Source: a virus. From it: DNA of 41,328 bases. Position numbers and translations under genes: made by a program. The notes below the pieces were generated by a model. That model saw nothing but the letters and a program-made list of their open reading frames with translations. It was not told where the DNA came from and did not search any database. Location: positions 1-41,328 of IMG/VR virus record IMGVR_UViG_3300009094_000009. The stretch is one strand, 5' to 3'. This document shows positions 27,432 through 35,554 of this stretch, one piece after another; positions within the stretch are counted from its first letter, which is position 1, and each line of letters opens with the position of its first letter.

Positions 27432-28156
27432 GTGACGAGACGACTGCTGTCGACCACGTGCAGCAGACGGGACCGTGGCGCTTCACGGCAGACGTGGCGT
27501 CGGTCTTCGATGACATGCTGCGTCGCTCGATCCCGCAGCACGACGACATGCGCGCGCTCGTCTTCGAGCTCGGCTCGCGCTTCGTGCGTCCGCAGACGAC
27601 CGTGCTTGACTTGGGCTGCTCGCGCGGCGAAGCGCTCGATCCGTTCGTGCGACGCTTCGGCGCGCACAATCGCTTCGTCGGTGTCGACGTCAGCGGACCG
27701 ATGCTCGACGCCGCGCGCGCACGCTTCGAGGGCTACATGCGCACGAACGTCGTCGCGATTGCCGAGTGCGATCTGCGGCACGACTATCCACGCGAGCACG
27801 CGTCGCTGACGCTCGCCGTGCTGACGCTGCAATTCGTGCCGCTCGAATATCGGGCGACGCTCGTGCGGCGCATGTATGAGCAGACGCTGCCGGGGGGCGC
27901 GTGCATCGTCGTCGAGAAGGTGCTGGGCGACTCGCCGCGCATCGACACGCTGCTCGTCGATGAGTATCTCAGCCTGAAGCGCGCGCACGGCTACAGCGCC
28001 GACGAGATTGCGCGCAAGCGACTCGCGCTCGAAGGCGTGCTCGTGCCGCTCACGGCGCACTGGAACGTCGAGCAGCTGCGACACGCGGGCTTCGCGGACG
28101 TCGACTGCTTCTGGCGCTGGCTCAATTTCGCCGGCTGGCTGGCGGTGCGCGCATGA
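27428..28156 (+). CDS. cmoA: CmoA-like carboxy-SAM synthase
   Basis: This protein of 242 residues matches CmoA in length and along its whole span: VFDDMLRRSIPQHDDM (26-41), the SAM loop VLDLGCSRGEAL (59-70), GVDVSGPMLDAA, CDLRHDYP, LTLQFVPLEYR (132-142), MYEQTLPGGACIVVEK (149-164), GYSADEIARKRLALEGVLVP (188-207) and FWRWLNFAGWLAVR at the end. The Arg of KR (198) probably corresponds to E. coli CmoA Arg199, which holds the carboxylate. CmoA converts SAM and prephenate to carboxy-SAM. In bacteria it serves the tRNA enzyme CmoB, which is absent here. Translational coupling to a DNA methyltransferase suggests that DNA is the acceptor. A plain SAM methyltransferase is the alternative. Confidence 0.8.
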   Translation: MSDETTAVDHVQQTGPWRFTADVASVFDDMLRRSIPQHDDMRALVFELGSRFVRPQTTVLDLGCSRGEALDPFVRRFGAHNRFVGVDVSGPMLDAARARFEGYMRTNVVAIAECDLRHDYPREHASLTLAVLTLQFVPLEYRATLVRRMYEQTLPGGACIVVEKVLGDSPRIDTLLVDEYLSLKRAHGYSADEIARKRLALEGVLVPLTAHWNVEQLRHAGFADVDCFWRWLNFAGWLAVRA

Positions 28157-28701
28157 AAAGTGGACCCGCTCCGAAACCGACGCGCCTGCGACAACTGCAG
28201 GGCAACCCGTCGCGCCGACCCATGAACCTCGACGAGCCGCAGCTGCCCGCCGCCGACGCGCGCTTCGACGTCGTGCCCATCGTGCTTCGAGACGACGCCG
28301 TCGCGAGCAGCGAGTGGCGACGTCTCGCGCCGCTGCTGCGTGTCGCGCGCATCGTCACCGAAGCCGATCGCGCGTCGCTCATCGCCGCGTGTCAGCAGTG
28401 GAGTATCTATCAGCACGCGCTGACGCAGGCGCCGCCCGAGCGTCGCGTGCTGCGCACGCCTAACGACTACCCGATGGTGAACCCCTATATCGCCATCGCC
28501 AATAAGGCGCTGCTGCACTGCGAGCGACTGTGGGATGCGTTGGGCCTGACGCCCGCGGCGCGCTCGCGTGTCGCGATGGCGGGCGCGGCGAGCGATAACG
28601 ATCCGTTCGCGGAATTCGACGAGCCGCGTGCGCGTCTCGCGCATGGGCCGTCGCTCGACGGGCGCATGCGCGTCGACGACGAGGATGGCTCCGTCAACTG
28701 A
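28153..28701 (+). CDS. terS: Terminase small subunit, P27 family
   Basis: This protein of 182 residues begins with the P27-family signature GPAPKPTRLRQLQGNPSRRP, followed by the helical core (EWRRLAPLLRVARIVTEADR, SLIAACQQWSIYQHAL) and PYIAIANKALLHCERLWDAL, GLTPAARSRV. It recognises phage DNA and brings it to the large subunit. It starts inside the stop of the CmoA-like gene and ends 17 bases inside the large subunit gene. The size is normal for the family. Confidence 0.92.
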   Translation: MKSGPAPKPTRLRQLQGNPSRRPMNLDEPQLPAADARFDVVPIVLRDDAVASSEWRRLAPLLRVARIVTEADRASLIAACQQWSIYQHALTQAPPERRVLRTPNDYPMVNPYIAIANKALLHCERLWDALGLTPAARSRVAMAGAASDNDPFAEFDEPRARLAHGPSLDGRMRVDDEDGSVN

Positions 28702-30409
28702 GCACGTCGTCGACGTCTACGCGCGACGCGTCGTCGCGGGCGACGTGCCGGCGGGCACCTATCATCGACTCGCGTGCGCGCGCCATCTGCGCGATCGTGA
28801 GCGCGAGCGCGACGACGACAGCTGGCCGTTCTACTTCGACGCGCTCGAAGCGGATCGCTTCTATCGCTTCGCGAGCTCACTGCGACACTACAAGGGCGAG
28901 CAATTCGCAGGACGACGCATCGAACTCGTCGACGTGCAGCGCTTTCGGCTCGGCTCGATCTTCGGCTGGTATCACCGCGAGACGAACCTGCCGCGCTACA
29001 CGACGGCGTATAACGAGCTCCCGCGCAAGTCGGGCAAGACGCTCGAAGCGGCGATCGTCGCGCTGTATCAGGTGTTCTTCCGGGGCGAGCCCGGAGCCGA
29101 GGGCTACGTCGTCGCGACGAAGCGTCAGCAGGCCAAGCTCTGTTTCGACGCGGCGCGCAAGCTGGTGCGCTCATCGGGGCTGCGCGATCGCATCCGCGTG
29201 CTGACGCACAACCTGCACCGCGACACGCTCGACGCCAAGCTCGAACCGTTGGGCGCGGACGCGGACTCGACGGACGGGCTCAACCCGTTCTGCATCATCA
29301 CCGACGAATTCCACGCGCACAAGACACGCGACCTCGTCGATGTCATGGAAAGCGCGACGGGCGCACGTCTCAGCTTTCTGCATTTCATCATCACGACCGC
29401 AGGCGACGAGCTCACGAGTCCGTGCGGCGAGATGCACACCTACTGCTGCAACATCCTCGACGAGACGCTGCCCAGCGACGCGGCGACCGAAAGCACCTTC
29501 GCGCTCATCGCGCACGCAGACCCGACCGACGACTGGCAAGACGAGCGCACGTGGGTCAAGGCCAATCCGATGTGGGACGTGAGCGTGAACCCGGACGACA
29601 TGCGCAAGGCGGCGCTGGCGGCGCGACACAATCCCGGCCGCGCGAATGAATTCAAGCAGAAGCGACTGAACCTCTGGATCGCCGCGCGCGATCCGTGGCT
29701 CAGCGTCGAGGGCTGGCGCAGCGGACAGCACGTCTGGGACGTCGACGAGCTCGTCGGCGAGTCGTGCTTCGTCGGCATCGACCTCGCGAGCAAGCTCGAT
29801 CTATGCGCGATGGTCTTCGTCTTTCCGCCGACCGACACGCGCGCCGCGTATCGACTGTTGCGCTGGGTGTGGACGCCCGAAGACACGCTGCGCGATCGCG
29901 CGCATCGCGACCACGCGCCGTATGAGCTCTGGACGCAGCAGCGCGGCTTCGACCGTGAGCCCGTCCTGCGCACGTCGCCGGGAACGCAAGTCAATCATCA
30001 GGTGCTGCGCGACGTGCTGCGCGAGCAGCGCGCGCGCTATCGCGTCGAGCGGATCGGCTTCGACCCGTGGCATGCCGACACGCTCATCGACCAACTCATC
30101 GAAGAGGACGGCTTCGAGCGCGACGACGTCGTCGAAGTCAGTCAGACGTACGCGGGCATGTCGAGCGGGGCGGCGGCGTATGAAGCAGCGGTACTGGCGG
30201 GACTCGTCGACGCGGGCGGCTGTCCGCTGATGACATGGACGCACGCGAACGCGGTGGTGCAGCGCGACCCACGTGGCAACGCGTTCCCGATTAAGAAAAA
30301 GTCGCGCGGACGCATCGACCCCGTGATGGCGGCGGTCATCGGGGTCAACCTCGTGCTGCGTGCGCGTCCAGAGTCACCGGCCGAAGATCCGGTGCTCATC
30401 GTCGCATGA
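28685..30409 (+). CDS. terL: Terminase large subunit
   Basis: This protein of 574 residues is the packaging motor and nuclease. Walker A is PRKSGKT (113-119); Walker B with the catalytic Glu is CIITDE (203-208). The coupling region FIITTAGDE lies near 232. The RNase H-like nuclease starts with CFVGIDLASKLDL (Asp near 364), and the last acidic site is GRIDPVMAAVIGVN near 540. The pattern is of the HK97/Terminase_1 type, normally coupled with P27 small subunits and cos packaging. ATG 28685 is chosen because the frame upstream of it lies within the small subunit and is arginine-rich shadow. Confidence 0.95.
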   Translation: MAPSTEHVVDVYARRVVAGDVPAGTYHRLACARHLRDRERERDDDSWPFYFDALEADRFYRFASSLRHYKGEQFAGRRIELVDVQRFRLGSIFGWYHRETNLPRYTTAYNELPRKSGKTLEAAIVALYQVFFRGEPGAEGYVVATKRQQAKLCFDAARKLVRSSGLRDRIRVLTHNLHRDTLDAKLEPLGADADSTDGLNPFCIITDEFHAHKTRDLVDVMESATGARLSFLHFIITTAGDELTSPCGEMHTYCCNILDETLPSDAATESTFALIAHADPTDDWQDERTWVKANPMWDVSVNPDDMRKAALAARHNPGRANEFKQKRLNLWIAARDPWLSVEGWRSGQHVWDVDELVGESCFVGIDLASKLDLCAMVFVFPPTDTRAAYRLLRWVWTPEDTLRDRAHRDHAPYELWTQQRGFDREPVLRTSPGTQVNHQVLRDVLREQRARYRVERIGFDPWHADTLIDQLIEEDGFERDDVVEVSQTYAGMSSGAAAYEAAVLAGLVDAGGCPLMTWTHANAVVQRDPRGNAFPIKKKSRGRIDPVMAAVIGVNLVLRARPESPAEDPVLIVA

Positions 30410-30780
30410 GCGATCTGAGTCTGCGATGGGCGGCGGTCGTCGAGCAGGCGGTCACGAGCGCGGAGTTTCGCGCGGCATGGCGCGAGGTCGGCGAGGCGGG
30501 CGTCGGATCGATGGATGCGGTCGAGGCGTGCTTCGCGCTCGTGCAGCAGAGCGCGTATCACGGCGAGCACTTGACAAACACGGCCAAGGACATCGCCGAG
30601 GCGGCGGCGACATGGGCCGATGCGCCCATGGACGAGTCCTCATTCGAGCGATTCATGGTGCGGTTGTTATCGCTGCTGCAAACGACCGCCGCGATCTATC
30701 TGGCGATCGGCGCGCTCACGGGCATCGGATCGATCAGCGGCGTCGGAGCTGGCGACGACGACGACGAGGGCGTCGCATGA
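30406..30780 (+). CDS. Hypothetical membrane-associated protein
   Basis: This protein of 124 residues is helical (AVVEQAVTSAEFRAAWREVG) with one likely membrane helix at about 84-108 (VRLLSLLQTTAAIYLAIGAL) and an acidic end (GAGDDDDEGVA). It is coupled by ATGA to the large terminase and to the next gene. The location between terminase and portal is a frequent site for small accessory genes. No family recognised. Confidence 0.6.
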   Translation: MSDLSLRWAAVVEQAVTSAEFRAAWREVGEAGVGSMDAVEACFALVQQSAYHGEHLTNTAKDIAEAAATWADAPMDESSFERFMVRLLSLLQTTAAIYLAIGALTGIGSISGVGAGDDDDEGVA

Positions 30781-31016
30781 GCAGCAGCGCGCGCCCGCGT
30801 GGTCGACCGCCGCTCGAAGCGGGCTCACGCTCGATCGAGATTGGCTTCTCGCTGCCCGCGCGTGACGCGCACGCGCTGACGTCGCTGGCGCTCGTCGAGC
30901 GGGTCAGCCAGCAGGACATCTGTCGACGTGCGGTCGTCAAGTATCTGCGCGAGCACACGCGCAGCCAATCCCGGTTACAGCGACGCGTCGTGCTGTCACG
31001 ACGCCTCGGCCTCTAA
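30777..31016 (+). CDS. Small ribbon-helix-helix-like protein
   Basis: This protein of 79 residues has GRPPLEAG followed by a strand (SRSIEIGFSLPARDAHALTS) and two helices (LALVERVSQQDICRRAVVKY), the order of MetJ/Arc-type DNA-binding proteins. The tail is basic. It may regulate late genes or assist packaging; nothing beyond the fold pattern supports a role. Confidence 0.6.
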   Translation: MSSSARPRGRPPLEAGSRSIEIGFSLPARDAHALTSLALVERVSQQDICRRAVVKYLREHTRSQSRLQRRVVLSRRLGL

Positions 31017-31132
31017 CGCGACGGCGGCTTCGGCGGCTCGCCCGTCGTCGGCTTGTCGGGAGGCGTTGGCGGGGGCTGGGGCTTCGGGGGCTCGGGCTTC
31101 TGCGGCGGGGTCTGCGTCTGCGACTGCGTCAT
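31013..31132 (-). CDS. Antisense proline-rich mini-protein
   Basis: This open frame on the minus strand encodes 39 residues, more than a third of them proline (MTQSQTQTPPQKPEPPKPQP and on). GAGGTG lies six bases before the ATG, a strong ribosome site. It ends in the stop region of the gene at 30777-31016 and is antisense to an otherwise empty 230-base gap. Small proline-rich proteins occur in phages, but a leftward gene inside the late operon is unusual. Simple-sequence DNA could also produce this by chance. No promoter was identified. Confidence 0.4.
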   Translation of the reverse strand: MTQSQTQTPPQKPEPPKPQPPPTPPDKPTTGEPPKPPSR

Positions 31133-31240
31133 GACATCACCTCGAAGCGTGAGCGTGTCACGGGCGCGGGCGCGGGCGCGAATTGTTCTGGAAAAAATTG
31201 ACGCTCAGCGGAAGCGCGCACGACGCTCGTGCGTCCTGAA

Positions 31241-31477
31241 ATGAGGTGGTGGCGTCGTTGGCTCTGGTGGCGTCCGCCGTGCGTGCTGCGCGTCGTCATC
31301 TGCAATCTCAAGAGTGATTCCGAGCTCGCGCTGCGTGGCGTGCTCTGGGGCTATCGCGGCGGCTGGCTGACGCTGCGCAACGTCGAAGCGCTGCGCGCGA
31401 ATGCGAAGCCCGCGCTGGTCGACGGTGAGGTCGTCATCGAGCGGGACAACGTCAGCTTCCTGCAGGTCATGCCGTAG
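31241..31477 (+). CDS. Small conserved protein before the portal
   Basis: This protein of 78 residues begins with a tryptophan/arginine-rich segment (MRWWRRWLWWRPPCVLR), then VVICNLKSDSELALRGVLWG, GGWLTLRNVEAL and ALVDGEVVIERDNVSFLQVM. This short beta-rich pattern (NLK.....RG.LW......L.LR) is often encoded just upstream of portal genes in siphophages. Its function is not known. A GTG at 31229 is an alternative start. The stop is immediately followed by the portal ATG. Confidence 0.75.
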   Translation: MRWWRRWLWWRPPCVLRVVICNLKSDSELALRGVLWGYRGGWLTLRNVEALRANAKPALVDGEVVIERDNVSFLQVMP

Positions 31478-32971
31478 ATGGCGATCATCAGCAGCGTCGG
31501 CGCACTGCAGTCGGTCAACGCGATGGCGTCGCCCGTGCTGGCGAGCGCGTCGAGTCCGTCGTCGACGTGGCTGTACAACGCAGTCGATCCCTACGTCTAC
31601 GGCGCGCTGTATCGCACGCAGCCGAGCGTGCGCATGGTCGTCGACTTCCTCGCCCGCAACATCGCGCAGCTGGGGCTGCACGTCTATCGTCGCGTCAGCG
31701 ACACGGATCGCGAGCGACTGCAGGACCATCAGCTGGCCGACTGGCTCGCGCACCCGACGGACTACACGACGCGCTATCGCCTCATCGAGTCGACGCTGCA
31801 GGACTTGGGGATCTACTTCAACGCGTACTGGGCCAAGGTGCGCATGCCCGACCGCATCGGACTGCAGCGTCTGCCGCCCGCGCAGATGACGGTCATCGGT
31901 GGACTCGTGCCGAGCGTCTATCGCTGGGTCACGAGCGCGGGTGACATCTACGACTTCGCCCCGCGTGACGTCGTCCACTTCAGCGGCTACGACCCGGACA
32001 ACCCGCTCATGGGTCTGTCGCCGCTCGAAACCCTGCGCCGCGTCATCGCCGAAGACGTCGCGGCGATGGCGCATCGCGAAGCGTTCTGGACGAACGCGGC
32101 GCGCATCGAGGGCGTCGTCGAGCGACCGCTGGCCGCGAAGCTGTGGTCGCCCGAACAGGTCGACAGCTTCAAGGGGCAATGGTCCGCGCGCTTCACGGGC
32201 GCAGCGGGCGCGGGCACCGTGCCCGTGCTGCAGGAAGGCATGAGCTTCAAGCCGATCGCCTTCTCGCCCCGGCAGGCCGAATACGTGCAAGCGCGCAAGC
32301 TGTCGCGCGAAGAGGTCGCGAGCGCGTACCACATTCCGCTGCCGATGGTCGGCATCCTCGAACACGCCACCTTTAGCAACATCAAGGAACAGCATAAACA
32401 GCTGTATCAAGACTCACTCGGGCCGTGGCTCGAAATGATCGCCGAAGAGATTGAGCGACAGCTGCTCGTCGACTGCGCCGATCAGGATCGCGTCTACGTC
32501 GAATTCAACATCGCCGAGAAGCTGTCGGGCAGCTTCGAGGAACAGGCCGCGTCGCTGCAGACGCTCATCGGCGCACCCATCATGACGCGCAACGAAGGCC
32601 GCGCGCGTCTCAACCTGCCGTCGATCGACGAGCCCGGAGCCGACGCGCTCGTGCGTCCGCTGAACACGACGACGACGACGAGTGACGCGACGGTGCCCGC
32701 GAGCGTGCCGCCGAGCGCCGTCGCGCCAGTCATCGAGCGCGCATGGCGTCGACAAGCGGCGGTGCTGCGCAAGGTCGACGTCGACGATCGCGCGCTCGCG
32801 TTCGACGATGAGCGCTGGACGCGCGAGCTCGCGCACGACTTGAAGCTGACGGGCGTCGAGGCGCTGCAGGCCGAACGGCTCGCCTACGTCGTCAACCGCG
32901 ACACGCGCACGCGACTCGAAGCGCAGATCAACCCGTTCACGCGTGAGGCTTCCGACTATGTCGACGACTAG
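31478..32971 (+). CDS. Portal protein, HK97 type
   Basis: This protein of 497 residues forms the dodecameric channel at the capsid vertex through which DNA passes. Landmarks are PYVYGALYRTQPSVRMVVDF, FLARNIAQLGLHVYRR, the stem-and-wing part (PPAQMTVIGGLVPSVYRWVT, DVVHFSGYDPDNPLMGLSPL) and the conserved helix with VASAYHIPLPMVGILEHATF, SNIKEQHKQLYQDSLGPWLE. The C-terminal 110 residues are variable and helical. It overlaps the protease gene by 14 bases, in the usual HK97-like order portal-protease-capsid. Confidence 0.93.
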   Translation: MAIISSVGALQSVNAMASPVLASASSPSSTWLYNAVDPYVYGALYRTQPSVRMVVDFLARNIAQLGLHVYRRVSDTDRERLQDHQLADWLAHPTDYTTRYRLIESTLQDLGIYFNAYWAKVRMPDRIGLQRLPPAQMTVIGGLVPSVYRWVTSAGDIYDFAPRDVVHFSGYDPDNPLMGLSPLETLRRVIAEDVAAMAHREAFWTNAARIEGVVERPLAAKLWSPEQVDSFKGQWSARFTGAAGAGTVPVLQEGMSFKPIAFSPRQAEYVQARKLSREEVASAYHIPLPMVGILEHATFSNIKEQHKQLYQDSLGPWLEMIAEEIERQLLVDCADQDRVYVEFNIAEKLSGSFEEQAASLQTLIGAPIMTRNEGRARLNLPSIDEPGADALVRPLNTTTTTSDATVPASVPPSAVAPVIERAWRRQAAVLRKVDVDDRALAFDDERWTRELAHDLKLTGVEALQAERLAYVVNRDTRTRLEAQINPFTREASDYVDD

Positions 32972-33950
32972 CCGCTATCGACATCTGTGCGCGTATGCGC
33001 TCGATCACCCGTGGGCGCTGACGCCCGACATGCTGCGCGTCGTCGCGAGCATCCTCAGCGATCGGCTGACGGGTGGACGTGCGAGCGACGAGCAGATCGC
33101 CTCGGCGCTGGCGCTGCGCAAAAACGATCTGCCGCAGCCGACGCGCGGCGGCGTGATGGTGATCCCGGTGTATGGCGTGCTGTCGCCGCGCATGAACATG
33201 CTGAGTGAGTCGAGCGGCGGCACGAGTTACGAGCGGCTCGGCGCGCATCTGCGCGAGGGACTGGCGCACAGTGACGTGTCGACGATCGTGCTCGACATCG
33301 ACTCGCCCGGAGGCAGCGTCGCGGGCGCCGCCGAGCTCGCGTCGCAGATTCGCGCCGCGCGTGCGCAGAAGCCCATCATCGCCGTCGCCAACCATCAGTG
33401 CGCGAGCGCGGCGTATTGGCTCGCCAGCAACGCGACGAAGGTGCACGCGTCGCCGTCCGCGTCGGTCGGCTCGATTGGCGTGTTCACGATTCACCACGAT
33501 CTGAGCGAGATGTTGGCGAAGGCGGGCATCAAGCGCACGCTCGTCGCCGCAGGCAAGTACAAGCTCGATGGGCTCGACGGCGAGCCGCTGTCCGAGAGTG
33601 CGCTGGCGTATCGCACCGACGTCGTCGGCAAGACGTATGAGCGCTTTGTCGGACACGTCGCCGCAGGACGCGGCGTATCGCCGAGCGTCGTTCGCAAGGA
33701 CTACGGCGAGGGACGCTGTCTCGACGCTGACGATGCGCTCACGTGCGGCATGGTCGACAAGATCGCCACGCTCGATGAGACGCTGGACCGTCTGCTGCCC
33801 GCAGGCGAGTCGCGTCCCGTGCTCGACTTTTCGTCACGCAGCGACACACCGCAGGAGCTCGCAGCGCGGGCCACCGGTCAGGATCGACGCGTCGACGTTC
33901 ACTGGCAGGCGCGCATCGAGCGCGCGCTGCTCGAATTGTCAATGCCGTAA
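32958..33950 (+). CDS. Capsid maturation protease, S49/SppA-like
   Basis: This protein of 330 residues has the Clp/crotonase-like core of S49 peptidases: VMVIPVYGVLSPRMNML, TIVLDIDSPGGSVAGAAEL (112-128), the nucleophile in NHQCASAAYWLAS (Ser150), SASVGSIGVFTIHHDLSEML, then VAAGKYKLDGLDGEPLS with Lys200 or Lys202 as general base. It would cleave the scaffold segment from the capsid protein encoded next. ATG 32958 lies inside the portal gene end. The last 50 residues are a flexible extension. Confidence 0.9.
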   Translation: MSTTSRYRHLCAYALDHPWALTPDMLRVVASILSDRLTGGRASDEQIASALALRKNDLPQPTRGGVMVIPVYGVLSPRMNMLSESSGGTSYERLGAHLREGLAHSDVSTIVLDIDSPGGSVAGAAELASQIRAARAQKPIIAVANHQCASAAYWLASNATKVHASPSASVGSIGVFTIHHDLSEMLAKAGIKRTLVAAGKYKLDGLDGEPLSESALAYRTDVVGKTYERFVGHVAAGRGVSPSVVRKDYGEGRCLDADDALTCGMVDKIATLDETLDRLLPAGESRPVLDFSSRSDTPQELAARATGQDRRVDVHWQARIERALLELSMP

Positions 33951-33962
33951 GAGGACCGCGCC

Positions 33963-35249
33963 ATGAACATCGACCAACTCCGTCGCGACTTTGTCGCGAA
34001 GCGTGACGCCGCGCAGACGCAGCTGAAGAAAGTCAGCACCGCAGCGGAAGCCGAGAACCGTCTCATGAACGACGACGAGCGCGCGAGCGTGCAGACGCTC
34101 ATGAGCGAAGCGAACGCGCTCAAGACGCAACTGGAGCGCGCCGAGAGTGACGCCGCGATGGGCCGCGCGATCGAAGCGCTCGTGCCCGCGACGATTCCCT
34201 CGCCCGCACTGCCCGCCCGCAATGGCGATGGCCGCACGTCTGCGACGCTGCCCGCGCCCGTGCGTCTGTCATGGGGCGAGCAATTCGTCAGCAGTGAGCA
34301 ATATCAATTCTTCCGCTCGGGTCAGCACAAGACGTCCTCAGCGTGGCGCTCGCCGTCGATTGAGCTCACCGCGCGTCCGTCCGGGCTCTGGGCGGCGACG
34401 CTCACGGAAGATCCGGCGAGCGGCGGCAAGCTGATTCTGCCCGACTATCAGGCGGGCGTGCAGCCGCTGCTGTTTCGACGTCCCGTCGTCGCGGACCTGA
34501 TTGCCCCCGGTACGACCGACAGCAATCTCGTCACCTACATGCGCGAGACGACCTTCACCAACGCGGCCGACACGGTCGCGGAAGGCGCGGTGAAGCCGGA
34601 AAGCACATTGACCTTCGACACGACGAGCGACCCCGTGCGGAAGATCGCGCACTGGTTGCCCTGCACCGAAGAGATGCTCGAAGACGCGCCGCAGATTCGT
34701 TCCTATATCGACTCGCGTCTGCGACTGGGCATCGAGCTCGCCGAGGAAGATCAGCTGCTGCAGGGCACGACGACGCCACCCGACATCGTCGGCATCCGCA
34801 ATCGCACGGGACTCGCGGCGGATGTCGTCGTCGGTGTCGCGCCCGACAACAACATCGAAGCGATCTTCCGACAGATCATGGCGATCGCGGGCGCGTCGTT
34901 TCTGACGCCGGATGGCATCGTGCTCAATCCTGCGAACTGGTCGACGATTCAACTCGCGAAGACCACGACGGGTGAATATCTCGGCGGCGGTCCGTTCAGC
35001 GCAGCGGCGACGCCGACCCTCTGGGGTCTGCCCGTCGTCGTGACGCCGGTCATCCCTGCGGGGGTCGGACTCGTCGGCGCGTATCGCACGGGCGCGCAAG
35101 TCTTCCGCAAGGGCGGCGTGCGGGTCGAAGCCTCGAACAGCCATCAGGACTTTTTCATCAAGAACCTTGTGGCCATTCGCGCTGAGGAACGACTCGCGCT
35201 CGCCGTCTATCGTCCGGGCGCGTTCGGTGAGGTGACGGGCCTCGTCTGA
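33963..35249 (+). CDS. Major capsid protein, HK97 fold
   Basis: This protein has 428 residues. The first 65 residues are a charged coiled coil (IDQLRRDFVAKRDAAQTQLK), acting as built-in scaffold (delta domain), followed by a proline/alanine linker likely cut by the protease. The HK97 core follows: VADLIAPGTTDSNLVTYMRE, AVKPESTLTFDTTSDPVRKI, AHWLPCTEEMLEDAPQIRSY, LGIELAEEDQLLQG, FLTPDGIVLNPANWSTIQLA, then LWGLPVVVTPVIPAG and VRVEASNSHQDFF. It forms the icosahedral shell. The gene stop overlaps the next start (TGATG). Confidence 0.95.
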   Translation: MNIDQLRRDFVAKRDAAQTQLKKVSTAAEAENRLMNDDERASVQTLMSEANALKTQLERAESDAAMGRAIEALVPATIPSPALPARNGDGRTSATLPAPVRLSWGEQFVSSEQYQFFRSGQHKTSSAWRSPSIELTARPSGLWAATLTEDPASGGKLILPDYQAGVQPLLFRRPVVADLIAPGTTDSNLVTYMRETTFTNAADTVAEGAVKPESTLTFDTTSDPVRKIAHWLPCTEEMLEDAPQIRSYIDSRLRLGIELAEEDQLLQGTTTPPDIVGIRNRTGLAADVVVGVAPDNNIEAIFRQIMAIAGASFLTPDGIVLNPANWSTIQLAKTTTGEYLGGGPFSAAATPTLWGLPVVVTPVIPAGVGLVGAYRTGAQVFRKGGVRVEASNSHQDFFIKNLVAIRAEERLALAVYRPGAFGEVTGLV

Positions 35250-35554
35250 TGTCGCTGCTGCTGAAACACGATCCGGGGCCGTGCCCGGTGGACGATTGTC
35301 CGCATACGACATGCACGGTCCCGGAGTCGCCGACACCGACGCCCATCGACGTGCTGACGTCCGGTCCGCCGTGGCTCGACGAGATTCTGGGGTTCGGTGA
35401 ACACATCACGACCGCGCTGCTCGTGCCGCAGCGCGGCGGACGACGCACACCGCGCGGACCGCAGACGTATGGTGCGCGCACGGCGTCGTCATTCTCGACG
35501 GTCGAGTATCGACGCGACGTGCGTCGACCGCGCTGGCAGGGGGTGCTGCGCTGA
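35249..35554 (+). CDS. Small cysteine-bearing head-region protein
   Basis: This protein of 101 residues has a short cysteine motif (GPCPVDDCPHTTCTVP, about 10-25) that recurs in small proteins downstream of phage capsid genes, then a proline-rich spacer and a basic end. It is coupled to both neighbours by TGATG overlaps. A structural or assembly role is suggested only by position. Confidence 0.65.
   Translation: MSLLLKHDPGPCPVDDCPHTTCTVPESPTPTPIDVLTSGPPWLDEILGFGEHITTALLVPQRGGRRTPRGPQTYGARTASSFSTVEYRRDVRRPRWQGVLR

Noticed and set aside
26972-28084. Minus-strand open frame of 370 codons
   Set aside because: It is antisense to the methyltransferase and CmoA-like genes, both of which show family motifs. 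Shadow composition.
27428-28156. Reading the CmoA-like gene as a general tRNA or small-molecule methyltransferase
   Set aside because: The full-length match to CmoA, including GYS.DEI..KR..LE and the NFAGWLA end, is more specific than a generic SAM methyltransferase fold. The generic reading is kept only as an alternative.
28568-28684. Longer N-terminus for the large terminase
   Set aside because: The extra 39 residues lie inside the small terminase and are of shadow composition. ATG 28685 fits the family start.
31205-32410. Minus-strand open frame of 401 codons
   Set aside because: It is antisense to the portal gene, has the skewed Arg/Asp/His/Val composition of shadow frames, and the portal homology on the plus strand is clear.
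34338-35336. Minus-strand open frame of 332 codons
   Set aside because: Antisense to the major capsid gene; arginine-rich and without motifs.
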